Shown here piece by piece: positions 45,096 through 56,417 of a stretch of DNA of 64,000 bases. A program made the position numbers and the translations under genes. The stretch comes from Rhizobium halophilum (GTDB taxonomy: Bacteria > Pseudomonadota > Alphaproteobacteria > Rhizobiales > Rhizobiaceae), in contig NZ_JAKJHS010000001.1 of NCBI RefSeq assembly GCF_021648825.1, positions 124,001 through 188,000 on the forward strand, written 5' to 3'. Numbering within the stretch: position 1 is the stretch's first letter; every line of letters starts with the position of its first letter. A model generated the notes under the pieces. That model had not been told where the DNA came from. It worked only from the letters and a program-made list of their open reading frames with translations, and did no database searches.

Positions 45096-45129
45096 CCGAT
45101 CAGTTACGAGAAGAAGGGCTGGAGCCCTC

Positions 45130-47220
<2,091 letters not shown>

Positions 47221-47243
47221 TTAACTTAACAGTGGCAGCTTTG

Positions 47244-49097
47244 CTATTCCGCCGCCGCTTCTGCTTCCGCGTCGTCTGCAAGGAATCCGCCTGACTGGCG
47301 GCTCCAGAGATCGGCATAGACGCCGCCGGCCGATGCCAGTTCCTGGTGGGTTCCCATCTCGATGATGCGGCCCTTGTCGAGCACGATCAGCCGGTCCATC
47401 TCGGTCAGGGTCGACAGGCGGTGAGCGATCGCGATCACCGTCTTGCCCTGCATCAGGGCAAACAGGTTCTCCTGGATCGCCGCCTCCACCTCGGAGTCCA
47501 GCGCCGAGGTCGCCTCGTCGAGGACCAGGATCGGCGCGTCCTTGAGGAAGACGCGCGCGATCGCGATCCGCTGCCGCTGCCCGCCTGAAAGCTTCACGCC
47601 CCGTTCGCCGACATGCGCATCGAGCCCCACGCGCCCCTGCATGTCGGACAGGCCCTGGATGAACTCCCAGGCATTCGCCCGCTTGGCGGCTTCGATGATC
47701 TCCGCGTCACTCGCCTGCGGCTTGCCGTAGGCGATGTTGTCGCGGATCGAACGGTGCAGGAGCGACGTATCCTGTGTCACCACGCCGACCAGCGCCCTCA
47801 GGCTTTCCTGCGAAACGGTCGAGATGTCCTGTCCGTCGATGGTGATGCGGCCGGCTTCCAGATCGTAGAAACGCAGCAGCAGGTTCATCAGCGTCGTTTT
47901 GCCTGCCCCCGAACGCCCGACGAGCCCGACCTTCTCGCCCGCTGATATCTCGAGCGTCAGATCCTCGATCACGCCCTTTGCCTTGCCGTAGTGGAAGCGG
48001 ACGTTGTCGTAGCGGATATGGCCCTTCTGCGTGCGCAGCGGCTGGGCGGCGGGAGCGTCGGTCACCTCGTGCGGCTTGGTCATCATCGACATGCCGTCAT
48101 AAACGGTGCCGATCGCTTCGAAGAGGGCGGACACTTCCCACATGATCCACTGCGACATCCCGTTGATGCGCATAGCAAGTCCGATCGCGACCGCGACGGA
48201 CCCGACGGAAACTTCTCCGGTCAGCCAGAAAGCGATGCTCGACGCCGCCACCGCAAAGATGGTGATCGCATTGTTGAGGTCGACGCAGATGTTGAGGAGC
48301 GAGATCTGCCGCATCTGGCGGTGAACCGTGCCCAGGAAATCGTCCATCCCCTCACGTGCATAGGTCTCCTCCCGACCTGCATGCGAGAATAGCTTCACGG
48401 TGCCGATGTTCGTATAGCTGTCGACGATGCGGCCGGTCATGTTCGAGCGCGCATCCGCCTGCTCACTGGACAGCTTCCGGAGCTTCGGAATGAAGTGCCG
48501 GAGGATAAGGCTGTAAAAGACGAACCACGCGATCAGGGGCAGAACCAGCCGCCAATCGACAACGATCACCAGTGCCAGCATCGAAATGAAGAAGCTGATT
48601 GCGTAGACGAAAACGTCGATGATCTTCATCACCGCCTCGCGGATGGCGAGCGAGGTCTGCATCACTTTCGTCGAAACGCGGCCAGCGAACTCATTGGCAA
48701 AGAAGGTCATCGAGTGACGCAACAGGTAGCGGTGCATCTGCCAGCGGGCGATCATGGGAAAGTTGCCGGCCAGCACCTGGTGCATGGTCACCGTATGGAG
48801 CGCCCCTGCTAGCGGCAGCAAAAGAAGAAGGACGGCGGCCATCCACACCAGCCGTCCACCCTCCTGTGCGAGAAAGGTGTCGGGGTTCGCATTTGACAGC
48901 CAGTCGATGATATTGCCGAGGAACTGGTAGAGCACAACTTCCGCAATTGCGATCACCATCGAGCAGAGGCCGAGCACCAGCAGCCACGGCGCGGTCGGCT
49001 TCGTATAATGCCAGCAGAAGGCGAAGAGTCCCTTTGGCGGCAAACTGGGCGGATCGACCGGATAGGGATCGATGCGCCGCTCGAACCAGGAAAACAT
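47244..49097 (-). CDS. ABC transporter, fused permease and ATPase, paralogue
   Basis: 617 residues. The layout and motifs are the same as the gene at 43123: six helices, Walker A GRSGAGKTT, LSGGQRQRIAIARV, ILVLDEATSALD, and a nearly identical C-terminal segment (WSRQSGGFLADDA). The ATG at 49097 (MFSWFERRIDPYP) has GGAG six bases upstream; the frame is open to 49487 but without support. The two exporters could act as homodimers or together. The substrate is unknown. Confidence 0.93.
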   Translation of the reverse strand: MFSWFERRIDPYPVDPPSLPPKGLFAFCWHYTKPTAPWLLVLGLCSMVIAIAEVVLYQFLGNIIDWLSNANPDTFLAQEGGRLVWMAAVLLLLLPLAGALHTVTMHQVLAGNFPMIARWQMHRYLLRHSMTFFANEFAGRVSTKVMQTSLAIREAVMKIIDVFVYAISFFISMLALVIVVDWRLVLPLIAWFVFYSLILRHFIPKLRKLSSEQADARSNMTGRIVDSYTNIGTVKLFSHAGREETYAREGMDDFLGTVHRQMRQISLLNICVDLNNAITIFAVAASSIAFWLTGEVSVGSVAVAIGLAMRINGMSQWIMWEVSALFEAIGTVYDGMSMMTKPHEVTDAPAAQPLRTQKGHIRYDNVRFHYGKAKGVIEDLTLEISAGEKVGLVGRSGAGKTTLMNLLLRFYDLEAGRITIDGQDISTVSQESLRALVGVVTQDTSLLHRSIRDNIAYGKPQASDAEIIEAAKRANAWEFIQGLSDMQGRVGLDAHVGERGVKLSGGQRQRIAIARVFLKDAPILVLDEATSALDSEVEAAIQENLFALMQGKTVIAIAHRLSTLTEMDRLIVLDKGRIIEMGTHQELASAGGVYADLWSRQSGGFLADDAEAEAAAE

Positions 49098-49457
49098 GGT
49101 ATTCTCCATAAGATGGCGTGCCGGAAACAGCTCCGAAGGAGCGAAGCGGACGACCGAAAACTGATTTAGGACCGCTTGGGCCCCACGCAATGCAGGATAT
49201 CGAAGAAGAGGCCGCGGTAACCGCGAGTGCCTAGACGGACGCTGGACGCATCCGGGCCGGAAGGCAGATGTGCACGGCAATATCCATGGTGGCCTCCTGG
49301 CGCTGGCGTTGAACACGTCGATCTTGTATCGCCGATTGTCGTCATTTGGAAGTGCCAAAGATGGCAACCGGAGCACACGCCCATATGCTGCGTTGCTTGA
49401 TCTCCCCCTGCGCTCGCTATAATCCGCCTCGGTCCCTTCTTTCGCTGTCAACCGCTC

Positions 49458-49919
49458 ATGTCCGACCTTCGCATTGCACTTTTCCAACCCGATATCCCCG
49501 GTAACACCGGCACGATCTTACGGCTTGCCGCCTGCCTCGGCCTGGGGGTCGACATCATCGAGCCCGCCGGTTTCGATATATCGGATCGAAACCTCAAGCG
49601 CGCAGGACTTGACTATCTCGCGAGCGTGGACCTCGTCCGACATGTGAACTGGCAGGCATTCGAGGCATGGCGCTCTGAAAGCGGCCGCAGGCTTGTGCTG
49701 CCATCCACCAAGGCCGTGACTCCCTACGTGCGCCACCCGTTCCAGCCTGACGATGTGCTCTTGTTCGGCCGAGAAAGCGCTGGCGTTCCCGATCATGTCC
49801 ATGACGGCGCCGACGCGCGGATACTGATCCCGATGGTGGCGGGCCAGAGATCCATCAACGTTGCAGTATCGGCCGCGATGATTACCGGCGAGGCCTTGCG
49901 GCAAACACTCTGGCGATGA
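49458..49919 (+). CDS. trmL: tRNA (cytidine(34)-2'-O)-methyltransferase
   Basis: 153 residues, SPOUT class. The trefoil-knot SAM-binding parts are DVLLFGRESAGVPD and LIPMVAGQRSINVAVSAAM. The N-terminus IALFQPDIPGNTGTILRLAA is characteristic of TrmL. It methylates the wobble base of tRNA-Leu, helping decoding. Divergent from the ABC exporter; followed after 122 bases by the Na/Pi gene. Confidence 0.95.
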   Translation: MSDLRIALFQPDIPGNTGTILRLAACLGLGVDIIEPAGFDISDRNLKRAGLDYLASVDLVRHVNWQAFEAWRSESGRRLVLPSTKAVTPYVRHPFQPDDVLLFGRESAGVPDHVHDGADARILIPMVAGQRSINVAVSAAMITGEALRQTLWR

Positions 49920-50041
49920 ATCGACTACTGCTTCTTGGCGTGGTGCGGCGGCACCTCTTTCCAACGCGGCACCCCGGCATATTTACTTAGCCGGCGAGAA
50001 AACCTAGCCTTGTCCCCCATTACGCCTGCTTCGGAATTGTC

Positions 50042-51694
50042 ATGCAATCGACGATCGTCATCATCAATCTTTTCGGCGCCGTCGCCTTGCTCCTTTTCGG
50101 GCTCGCTCAGGTGAAGGACGGCGTCACGCGCGCCTTCGGCTCCCGCCTGCGCACCGGCCTCGCCACGGGAACGCAAAGCGGTTTGCGGTCCTTCGTGTCT
50201 GGCTTCATTGCAACGATCGCCTTGCAAAGCTCCACGGCCACCGCCCTGACGGTCGCCTCTTTCGTGGAACGCGACCTGATCCGCGCGAGGATGGCGCAGA
50301 TCGTCTTGCTCGGTGCCAATGTTGGGACGGCCGTGACCGCCTGGATCGTCGCAACGGGCATCGAATGGTTGTCGCCGCTCCTCATCCTTGCCGGGGTTAT
50401 CTTGGGTCGCGGTGGCTCCACAGTGCGCAAGGGCGGCGGGGCGGCGCTTGTGGGCGTTGGGCTCATGCTGCTTTCGCTTTACCTGCTTTCGGCCGCCACT
50501 GAGCCCATGCGAGACTCACCTGCCCTTGCCGCCTTCATCAGGTTGCTCGACGGTGCCTGGCCTGTCGCTCTGGTGCTGACAGCGGGGCTTGCGGTGGCCT
50601 CCTCGTCCAGTCTCGCCGTGGTCGTGCTCGTCCTCTCGATCGCCTCCACCGGCACCCTGTCGACGTCGCTCATCATCGTCTTGATTCTGGGAGCGAACCT
50701 CGGCGGCGCGATCCCGCCGGTTCTGGCGACGCTGTCAGGACCCGCTTCGGCGCGACGGATCACGACGGGCAATCTGGTCGTGCGGGCCGTTGGTTGCCTG
50801 ATCGCGCTCCCGCTTGTGGGTTATGCGGCCGACACGCTGGAAATGTTGCAGCTCAATCGTGACGCACTGCCCGTCGACGTGCACCTCGCCTATAATGCCG
50901 CCCTCGCCCTCCTCGCCTGGCCCTTTTCGAAACTCCTCTCGGATGCCATGAAGAAATGGCTGCCTTCAGAAGAGGACTCGGATACAGGTCCGCAGTTTCT
51001 CGATCCGGAGGCCCTGTCGACGCCGGTTGTGGCGCTTGCGAATGCGACGCGCGAAGTCCTTGCCGTTGGGGATTTGATCGAGCGCATGCTGATCAGGGTG
51101 GAGAATGCGTTCCAGAACAATGATCTTGCACCTTTGAGTGAGATTGAATCGCTCGAGAGACGAGTCGATCGTATCCAGCAGGAGGTCAAGGTCTATCTGT
51201 CCAAGCTCGGGCGCGATGGCAGCGATGGCGACAATGGACGGCGATCGATCGCCATCATCGACTACGTCATCAACCTGGAGCATGTCGGCGACATCATCGA
51301 GAAGGGACTGTGCGAAGAGGTTCGCAAGAAAGTCTCCCACAACCTCAAGTTCTCCGAGGATGGCTATCGGGAGCTCAAAGGTCTCTTCGATCTGACCACC
51401 GACAATTTACGGACGGCACAAACTGTTTTTGTCACCGGTGATCTGAAGCTTGCTCTCCACCTGATGGAAATCAAGGTAAGCGTTCGCAAGGCTGAAAAAC
51501 TATCTGCAGGACGACATTTGGAGCGGTTGCGGGATGGACGCGTGGAGAGTCTGCAGACGAGCTCGCTGCATCTCGACATCCTGCGCGACCTGAAGCGGAT
51601 CAACTCCCATCTGGTTTCCGTCGCTCACCCGATCCTGGATGATAGTGGTCTTCTTCGCGAAAGTCGGCTGCGCCGGGACAAGACCAGCGCTTGA
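50042..51694 (+). CDS. Na/Pi cotransporter family protein with PhoU-like C-terminus
   Basis: 550 residues. The N-terminal half has two Na/Pi-cotransporter repeats with the QSS motifs (IALQSSTATALTV and VASSSSLAVVVLV) that bind substrate in NptA-like carriers. The C-terminal about 200 residues are helical and PhoU-like. It probably moves phosphate across the inner membrane. The ATG at 50042 starts MQSTIVIINLFGAVALLLFG. Confidence 0.9.
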   Translation: MQSTIVIINLFGAVALLLFGLAQVKDGVTRAFGSRLRTGLATGTQSGLRSFVSGFIATIALQSSTATALTVASFVERDLIRARMAQIVLLGANVGTAVTAWIVATGIEWLSPLLILAGVILGRGGSTVRKGGGAALVGVGLMLLSLYLLSAATEPMRDSPALAAFIRLLDGAWPVALVLTAGLAVASSSSLAVVVLVLSIASTGTLSTSLIIVLILGANLGGAIPPVLATLSGPASARRITTGNLVVRAVGCLIALPLVGYAADTLEMLQLNRDALPVDVHLAYNAALALLAWPFSKLLSDAMKKWLPSEEDSDTGPQFLDPEALSTPVVALANATREVLAVGDLIERMLIRVENAFQNNDLAPLSEIESLERRVDRIQQEVKVYLSKLGRDGSDGDNGRRSIAIIDYVINLEHVGDIIEKGLCEEVRKKVSHNLKFSEDGYRELKGLFDLTTDNLRTAQTVFVTGDLKLALHLMEIKVSVRKAEKLSAGRHLERLRDGRVESLQTSSLHLDILRDLKRINSHLVSVAHPILDDSGLLRESRLRRDKTSA

Positions 51695-51734
51695 CTTTGC
51701 CATCATGAGCACGTGCTGACGGCGCTGTCGCGGG

Positions 51735-51992
51735 CTAGTCGGCGGTCGGGAGACGACGCATCGTGAACTCGATCTTGTCCCCTTCAAGCTGGCGCCAGCT
51801 CTCCACTTCGGTCCAATAGGCAGCCTTGGGAAAGGCATCGAACCATTCCCGCGCCTTAACGCGCGCATCTTGTCGCGACATCGTGAAGGTCTCGCGGACG
51901 AACAGGCCGGAGGGCTTTTCGCCCTTCTCCAGGCGATGCCTGTCCATCCTGCGCTTCAAGCCGTCGAGCGGCGGCGGTCTGAATTTCGCCAT
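51735..51992 (-). CDS. Conserved small basic protein, unknown function
   Basis: 85 residues, rich in Arg and Lys. ATG 51992 follows AGGTAGGG; the frame extends upstream without support. Central features are VRETFTMSRQDARVKAREWFDAFP and a C-terminal beta-like stretch (DKIEFTMRRLPTAD). I do not recognise a domain. It converges with the Na/Pi gene and is divergent from hemF. Confidence 0.6.
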   Translation of the reverse strand: MAKFRPPPLDGLKRRMDRHRLEKGEKPSGLFVRETFTMSRQDARVKAREWFDAFPKAAYWTEVESWRQLEGDKIEFTMRRLPTAD

Positions 51993-52144
51993 GCACCCTA
52001 CCTCTCCGGTAGGAAGATAGCGTGCATGTTCCTGCCTGACGAGTCGAATCTGCACTGGCCAAAGGCGTCACCGGTTGGCCCGCCAATGCCATTGCTGCTA
52101 AAGGTCTGTCTCCCACAGGAATCAGTGACCAGGGTGATTTGACG

Positions 52145-53059
52145 ATGGAACGGCCAGTCTTGCCGAAGAACCTGCCCGACGACATCGAGGAAAAGAAGGC
52201 GATGGCCCGCGCCTGGTTCGAGAGCCTTCGCGGCACGATCTGCGCGTCGTTCGAAGCCTTGGAGGACGAGCTGATCGGCCCCCTTTCCGACCAACCCCCC
52301 GGACGCTTCGTGGCAAAAGACTGGCAGCGCGATGAGGGGATCGGCGGCGGTGGCCGCATGTCGATGATGGAAGGACGCGTCTTTGAGAAGGTCGGCGTCC
52401 ACACCTCGACAGTCCATGGCGAGTTTTCAGCCGATTTCCGTAGCCAGATGCCCGGCGCAGACGAAGATCCCCGCTTCTGGGCTTCCGGCATCTCGCTGAT
52501 CGCCCATCCGATCAACCCGAACGTGCCCGCGGTTCATATGAACACGCGCATGGTTGTCACATCGAGTCAGTGGTTCGGCGGCGGCGCCGATCTGACGCCG
52601 GTGCTCGATCGCCGGCGAACACAGGATGATACCGACACGGCACTTTTTCACCGCGCCATGGAGATTACCTGCCGCCGGCATGAGGCCGTGGCCGATTACG
52701 AGCGCTACAAGGCCTGGTGCGACGAGTATTTCTTCCTGAAGCACCGCAACGAGCCTCGCGGCGTCGGTGGGATCTTTTTTGACTGGCTGCATTCGGACGA
52801 GGAACGGGGGGGCTGGAATGCTGACTTCGCCTTCGTGCAGGATGTCGGCCGCGCCTTCAACCTCGTCTACCCGCGGATCGTGCGAGCGAACTTCGACACC
52901 TCATGGACGGAAGCCGATCGCGACGAGCAACTCATCCGCCGGGGGCGTTACGTGGAATTCAATCTTCTCTATGACCGCGGGACCATCTTTGGATTGAAGA
53001 CCGGGGGCAATGTCGATTCCATTCTATCCTCGCTGCCACCGGTGGTGCGGTGGCCCTAG
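52145..53059 (+). CDS. hemF: Oxygen-dependent coproporphyrinogen III oxidase
   Basis: 304 residues. HemF signatures are [27 protein letters not shown] and [20 protein letters not shown]. It oxidatively decarboxylates coproporphyrinogen III for haem synthesis under oxygen, supplying haem to complex III among others. The ATG at 52145 is preceded by AGGGTG at about eight bases; a TTG at 52139 is possible. No Irr or Fnr box is visible nearby. Confidence 0.97.
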   Translation: MERPVLPKNLPDDIEEKKAMARAWFESLRGTICASFEALEDELIGPLSDQPPGRFVAKDWQRDEGIGGGGRMSMMEGRVFEKVGVHTSTVHGEFSADFRSQMPGADEDPRFWASGISLIAHPINPNVPAVHMNTRMVVTSSQWFGGGADLTPVLDRRRTQDDTDTALFHRAMEITCRRHEAVADYERYKAWCDEYFFLKHRNEPRGVGGIFFDWLHSDEERGGWNADFAFVQDVGRAFNLVYPRIVRANFDTSWTEADRDEQLIRRGRYVEFNLLYDRGTIFGLKTGGNVDSILSSLPPVVRWP

Positions 53060-53089
53060 GATACCAGGCAAATGCCCATATGACGCCTT

Positions 53090-53102
53090 GCTAAAATTTA
53101 GC
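53090..53102. promoter_or_regulatory. Inverted repeat upstream of the small gene at 53162
   Basis: GCTAAAATTTAGC, two six-base arms around a central A. It lies 59 bases before the ATG and may be an operator; the binding protein is unknown. Confidence 0.35.
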
Positions 53103-53161
53103 GTATTCAAGCGATCTGTTTGGTGCTAGCTTCCTCTTCACAGCACCGGAGGAGGAACGCA

Positions 53162-53449
53162 ATGATAGCGTCGAATGACATGCCAGTGCCGCGCAAGCCC
53201 GTTCTCGATACGGTATCGGAACGGGGCCGCCTCAAGGGCAATGATGACCTTGTCGAGCGGCTCGCGCGGGAACTACGTCTCCGTAGCGACCCACACCTGC
53301 CGCACGAATTCTACATCGAGCAAGTCAGGCGGCAGTTGGCGGGCCGTATCGGCGTCACCGGCACCCCTGTCGGGGACCAGATCCTGGGAGCCAGGAAGGC
53401 GCCTCTTCAGTCCGCCTCCGTGTTCCATGCTTGGGCCATGCCGGACTGA
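53162..53449 (+). CDS. Small protein, unknown function
   Basis: 95 residues, no membrane helix and no signal. GGAGGAGGAACGCA before the ATG is a strong ribosome site. The middle is charged and helical (DDLVERLARELRLRSDPHLPHEF). I do not recognise a domain. It lies 86 bases before a DUF1059 gene on the same strand, and an inverted repeat lies upstream. Confidence 0.6.
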   Translation: MIASNDMPVPRKPVLDTVSERGRLKGNDDLVERLARELRLRSDPHLPHEFYIEQVRRQLAGRIGVTGTPVGDQILGARKAPLQSASVFHAWAMPD

Positions 53450-53456
53450 TCCTCAG

Positions 53457-53481
53457 GGAACCCCCTTAGACCTCTATTGTT
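53457..53481 (+). promoter_or_regulatory. EcfG-like promoter before the DUF1059 gene
   Basis: GGAAC (53457-53461), 16 bases, TGTT (53478-53481): one mismatch to GGAAC-N16/17-CGTT. The -35 begins right after the preceding stop codon. The predicted start is near 53488. Confidence 0.45.
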
Positions 53482-53488
53482 AAGGACA

Positions 53489-53514
53489 CAGACGGAAAGG
53501 ACTTTTTCCGTCTG
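53489..53514 (+). promoter_or_regulatory. Leader hairpin of the DUF1059 gene
   Basis: A ten-base stem, CAGACGGAAA (53489-53498) and TTTCCGTCTG (53505-53514), with loop of six bases. It would sit at the very 5' end of the transcript and precede the ribosome site AGAGGAGG (53521-53528). It might protect the mRNA end. Confidence 0.5.
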
Positions 53515-53535
53515 CCGACGAGAGAGGAGGACCCA

Positions 53536-53721
53536 ATGAGATTATTCGAATGCGGTACCCTTGTCCCAGGCTGCCCTTGGCACACCCGGGCAGATGAAGA
53601 TGCGGAGATCGTCCGCCGTGCCGTCGAGCATATGCGTAACGTGCACGGTGAAGAGATCATTCGAGAAAGCATGGTCGAGAACATCAAGGCGCGCATCAGA
53701 GATGATGCCGAGGCGGCCTGA
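53536..53721 (+). CDS. DUF1059-type small protein
   Basis: 61 residues. FECGTLVPGCPWHTRADEDAEIVRRAVEH shows the DUF1059 pattern: Cys residues in CGxxxxGC, then helices ending ENIKARIRDDAEAA. Strong ribosome site AGAGGAGG. Small DUF1059 proteins are often stress-induced, and an EcfG-like promoter is present. Molecular function unknown. Confidence 0.75.
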   Translation: MRLFECGTLVPGCPWHTRADEDAEIVRRAVEHMRNVHGEEIIRESMVENIKARIRDDAEAA

Positions 53722-53730
53722 TTCCGCAAG

Positions 53731-54993
53731 CTAGGGCTTGTGTCGAACCAACTCCTCGAGCCGGGCGGTCAGCGCCGCCCGGTCCAGCGAAAAATTGCGC
53801 TCCACCCAAAGCGTCTCCAGCGACGACAGCATCTCGCCCACCTTTTTGCCTGCCGGCACGCCAGCGGCGAGTACATCCGAGCCAGTCAACGGAAAGATCG
53901 GTCTCGTGTAACTGCCGCACCGCTTGAGCAAAGCGGTCAGCCGGGCCGCCTTTCGCATCGACAGCGGATCGCCTTCCGCCGCCGCGCGCGCGCTAGAGAG
54001 CGCCAGCCGGATCCGCATCGACAGTCCCCCAGAACCGTGCCGGTAGAGCAGCCGATCGAAGCCGACGTCCGTGACCTCGTCCGGCAATACCGGTGCCTTC
54101 GCCCATTCCTGCAAACGGGCAGCATCGGCGCTGGAGAGGCGCAGCCTCTTTGCCAATCCCTCCAGCCGCCCGGCGTCCGGTGGGACGATCGCCGCAAGCC
54201 GCAGCAGCGGATCCGGCGTCCACCCAAGCGCCTGCTCCGTCTGCACAAGCGCATGGATGGCGTCGATGCCCCACTTTTCCGTTTCCGACAGGATCTCCGT
54301 CAGCACGCCCGTCTGGCGCATCCACAGAAGCGCCCGCGACGGGTCCGGTGCTGCCAGCAGCTTCTTTGTCTCCGCCCAGATGCGTTCGGACGACAGCGTC
54401 TTCAGCTTGTCCTTTGCCCTGGCAGAGGCGCGCAGGCCATCCGCATCAGGCCGGCCGCTGCCGTAATAGGCGAAGAAGCGGAAGAAGCGCAGCACGCGCA
54501 GATAATCCTCGGCGATCCGCGTCGCGGCATCCCCGATGAAGCGCACGGTGCGCGTCTTGATATCGGCAAGCCCGCCGACGAGGTCGATCACCTCCCCGTC
54601 CGCACCTGCGTAAAGCGCGTTGATCGTCAGGTCCCGCCGCTCCGCATCGACGGTCCAGTCGGTACCGAAGGCAACCCGCGCATGCCGCCCGTCGGTCTCG
54701 ACGTCGCGCCGCAGTGTTGTCACCTCGTAACCGCGCCCCTCCACCACCAGCGTCACGGTTCCATGGTCGATGCCGGTCGGAACCGCCTTGATTCCCTTCT
54801 CCTTGGCGCGCTCCATCACGTCCTGCGGCAGAAGTGTGGTTGCGATATCGATGTCCCCGACCGGCAGGCCCATCAGCGTGTTACGGATGGCACCGCCGAC
54901 CACGCGCGCCTCGCCACTGTCGCTGTTGAGCACGGAGAGGATCCGCGTCAGGGCCGGCTCGGTGAACCAGGCCTCCTGCGCCACTGAAGTCAT
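53731..54993 (-). CDS. CCA tRNA nucleotidyltransferase / poly(A) polymerase family
   Basis: 420 residues. The nucleotidyltransferase head has VVGGAIRNTLMGLPVGDIDIATT, with the catalytic Asp pair in DID, and the following RRDLTINALYAG. The helical body follows (about 160-420). It adds or repairs the CCA end of tRNA. Last gene of a three-gene operon; its start overlaps the upstream stop by four bases. CCA-adding is preferred over poly(A) polymerase by context only. Confidence 0.93.
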   Translation of the reverse strand: MTSVAQEAWFTEPALTRILSVLNSDSGEARVVGGAIRNTLMGLPVGDIDIATTLLPQDVMERAKEKGIKAVPTGIDHGTVTLVVEGRGYEVTTLRRDVETDGRHARVAFGTDWTVDAERRDLTINALYAGADGEVIDLVGGLADIKTRTVRFIGDAATRIAEDYLRVLRFFRFFAYYGSGRPDADGLRASARAKDKLKTLSSERIWAETKKLLAAPDPSRALLWMRQTGVLTEILSETEKWGIDAIHALVQTEQALGWTPDPLLRLAAIVPPDAGRLEGLAKRLRLSSADAARLQEWAKAPVLPDEVTDVGFDRLLYRHGSGGLSMRIRLALSSARAAAEGDPLSMRKAARLTALLKRCGSYTRPIFPLTGSDVLAAGVPAGKKVGEMLSSLETLWVERNFSLDRAALTARLEELVRHKP

Positions 54994-55625
54994 GCATAAA
55001 GCCTTTCGTACAACGTCCTGACAATGCTTGCGGTAATGCCCCAGATGTTCCGCTCCTGATAGGGCAACTGATAAAAATGCCGCTCTGCACCGTTCCAGAT
55101 CCGGCTACCGCGCTGGTGGTTCTTCGGCTCCATCAGAAAGGAAAGCGGCACTTCGAAGACATTGTCCACTTCCTGCGGATTCAGCCGAAGGTCGAAGCCG
55201 CGCCGGACAACCGAGAGAACCGGTGTAATTCGAAAACCCGTCGCTGCTAGATATTGCGGCAAGCGTCCGACTGGCTCGACGAAATGCCGTGCCAGGCCGA
55301 TCTCCTCCTCCGCCTCGCGCAGCGCCGCCTCTTCGGGCGAACCATCCTCCAGATCTATGGCACCGCCTGGAAATGCGATCTGCCCGGAATGCTTCCGCAG
55401 CGTCGCCGTCCGTTGGGTGAAAATCACCTTGGCCTCGTCGCCGTCATCGATCACCGGCACCAAAACCGCCGCGTCGCGCAGATGCAGCCCCTCGATCATC
55501 GTCATCCATTCCGGATTGAGCAGGTGGTCGCCATGGTCGCGCCATGCCTCCTCCACCGGCGCCCCGGCCTGATTGAGCGCCCGCGTGCGAAAGTCCTCGG
55601 CGGAAAATGGTTTTGTTTCACTCAT
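54990..55625 (-). CDS. NUDIX hydrolase, CoA pyrophosphatase type
   Basis: 211 residues. The Nudix box is GGAIDLEDGSPEEAALREAEEEIGL with the metal-binding Glu residues; just before it FTQRTATLRKHSGQIAFPGG is the CoA-pyrophosphatase (NudL/YeaB) motif. It cleaves CoA or related diphosphates in the cytoplasm. Start and stop each overlap a neighbour by four bases, so the three genes are coupled. Confidence 0.93.
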   Translation of the reverse strand: MSETKPFSAEDFRTRALNQAGAPVEEAWRDHGDHLLNPEWMTMIEGLHLRDAAVLVPVIDDGDEAKVIFTQRTATLRKHSGQIAFPGGAIDLEDGSPEEAALREAEEEIGLARHFVEPVGRLPQYLAATGFRITPVLSVVRRGFDLRLNPQEVDNVFEVPLSFLMEPKNHQRGSRIWNGAERHFYQLPYQERNIWGITASIVRTLYERLYA

Positions 55626-56245
55626 TGCGACAGCTGATCCAGCTCTCGCGCAGGCATCACCGGGAAGATCTCGTCACCGGAGCGAACGGCGAACATTTCC
55701 TCTCCGTCGATGCTGACTGTTCCACCAAGCGCCACCAGATCGTACATCACCGCTCGCGAAACCAGCGCCTCCAGCCTTCCCCGCACCAGGAGATAGGGCT
55801 TCAGCTCCGCATGGCCACCCGTCATTTCGAAGCGAAGTGGATGGTCCGGCCCGGCTTCGACGACATCGCCGACATTCGTCCGGAAGGTCAGAACCTGCTG
55901 CCCGTCCCGTTCCGACACGTTCATCTCCACGGCAAGGAACGGCGCGTCTTCAACCTCGATCCCGACCTTTTCCACAGGCGTGACCAGATAGGTCTTTCCG
56001 TCCTCATCCTTGCGCAGCACGGTTGAGAACAACCGCACCAGCGGCTGCCGTCCGATCGGCGTTCCCATGTAGAACCAGATGCCGTCGGCTCGGATCTTCA
56101 TGTCGAGATCGCCGCAGAAGGGCGGATTCCACTTCTCGACCGGCGGAAGGCCAGGTTTTCCGCCGGCCTTCTGCTCGGCGGCACGGGAGATCATGGCAGC
56201 CAGTCCGGCGGCGTCCGTCGCTGTCTGAATGGTGTCCTCTGCCAT
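55622..56245 (-). CDS. DUF1285 family protein
   Basis: 207 residues. The family segments KWNPPFCGDLDMKIRADGIWFYMGTPIGR and ADGxxF-like repeats are clear. A homologue of known structure exists, but its function is unknown. First gene of the DUF1285-NUDIX-CCA operon, divergent from the MoxR operon. Confidence 0.9.
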   Translation of the reverse strand: MAEDTIQTATDAAGLAAMISRAAEQKAGGKPGLPPVEKWNPPFCGDLDMKIRADGIWFYMGTPIGRQPLVRLFSTVLRKDEDGKTYLVTPVEKVGIEVEDAPFLAVEMNVSERDGQQVLTFRTNVGDVVEAGPDHPLRFEMTGGHAELKPYLLVRGRLEALVSRAVMYDLVALGGTVSIDGEEMFAVRSGDEIFPVMPARELDQLSQ

Positions 56246-56417
56246 CTTTCAGTCCCGCTTCCGCTCTAAGCACATCTGTGTCACGAGATAGTCATTCGCG
56301 GCGTGCTTGTCAGCCGCTGTGGTGGCAATAAGTTGGTTTGGAAGAAGCGTATGCGGCAGTGCAGCGATTCGCAGTCCCGGCATGAAGCCGGGAGCCATGC
56401 CTGATGGAGAGCGCGAA

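Noticed and set aside
53740-54987. 415-codon plus-strand frame opposite the CCA enzyme gene
   Set aside because: Exact mirror of a conserved gene; the translation is Arg/Gln/His-rich and lacks features.
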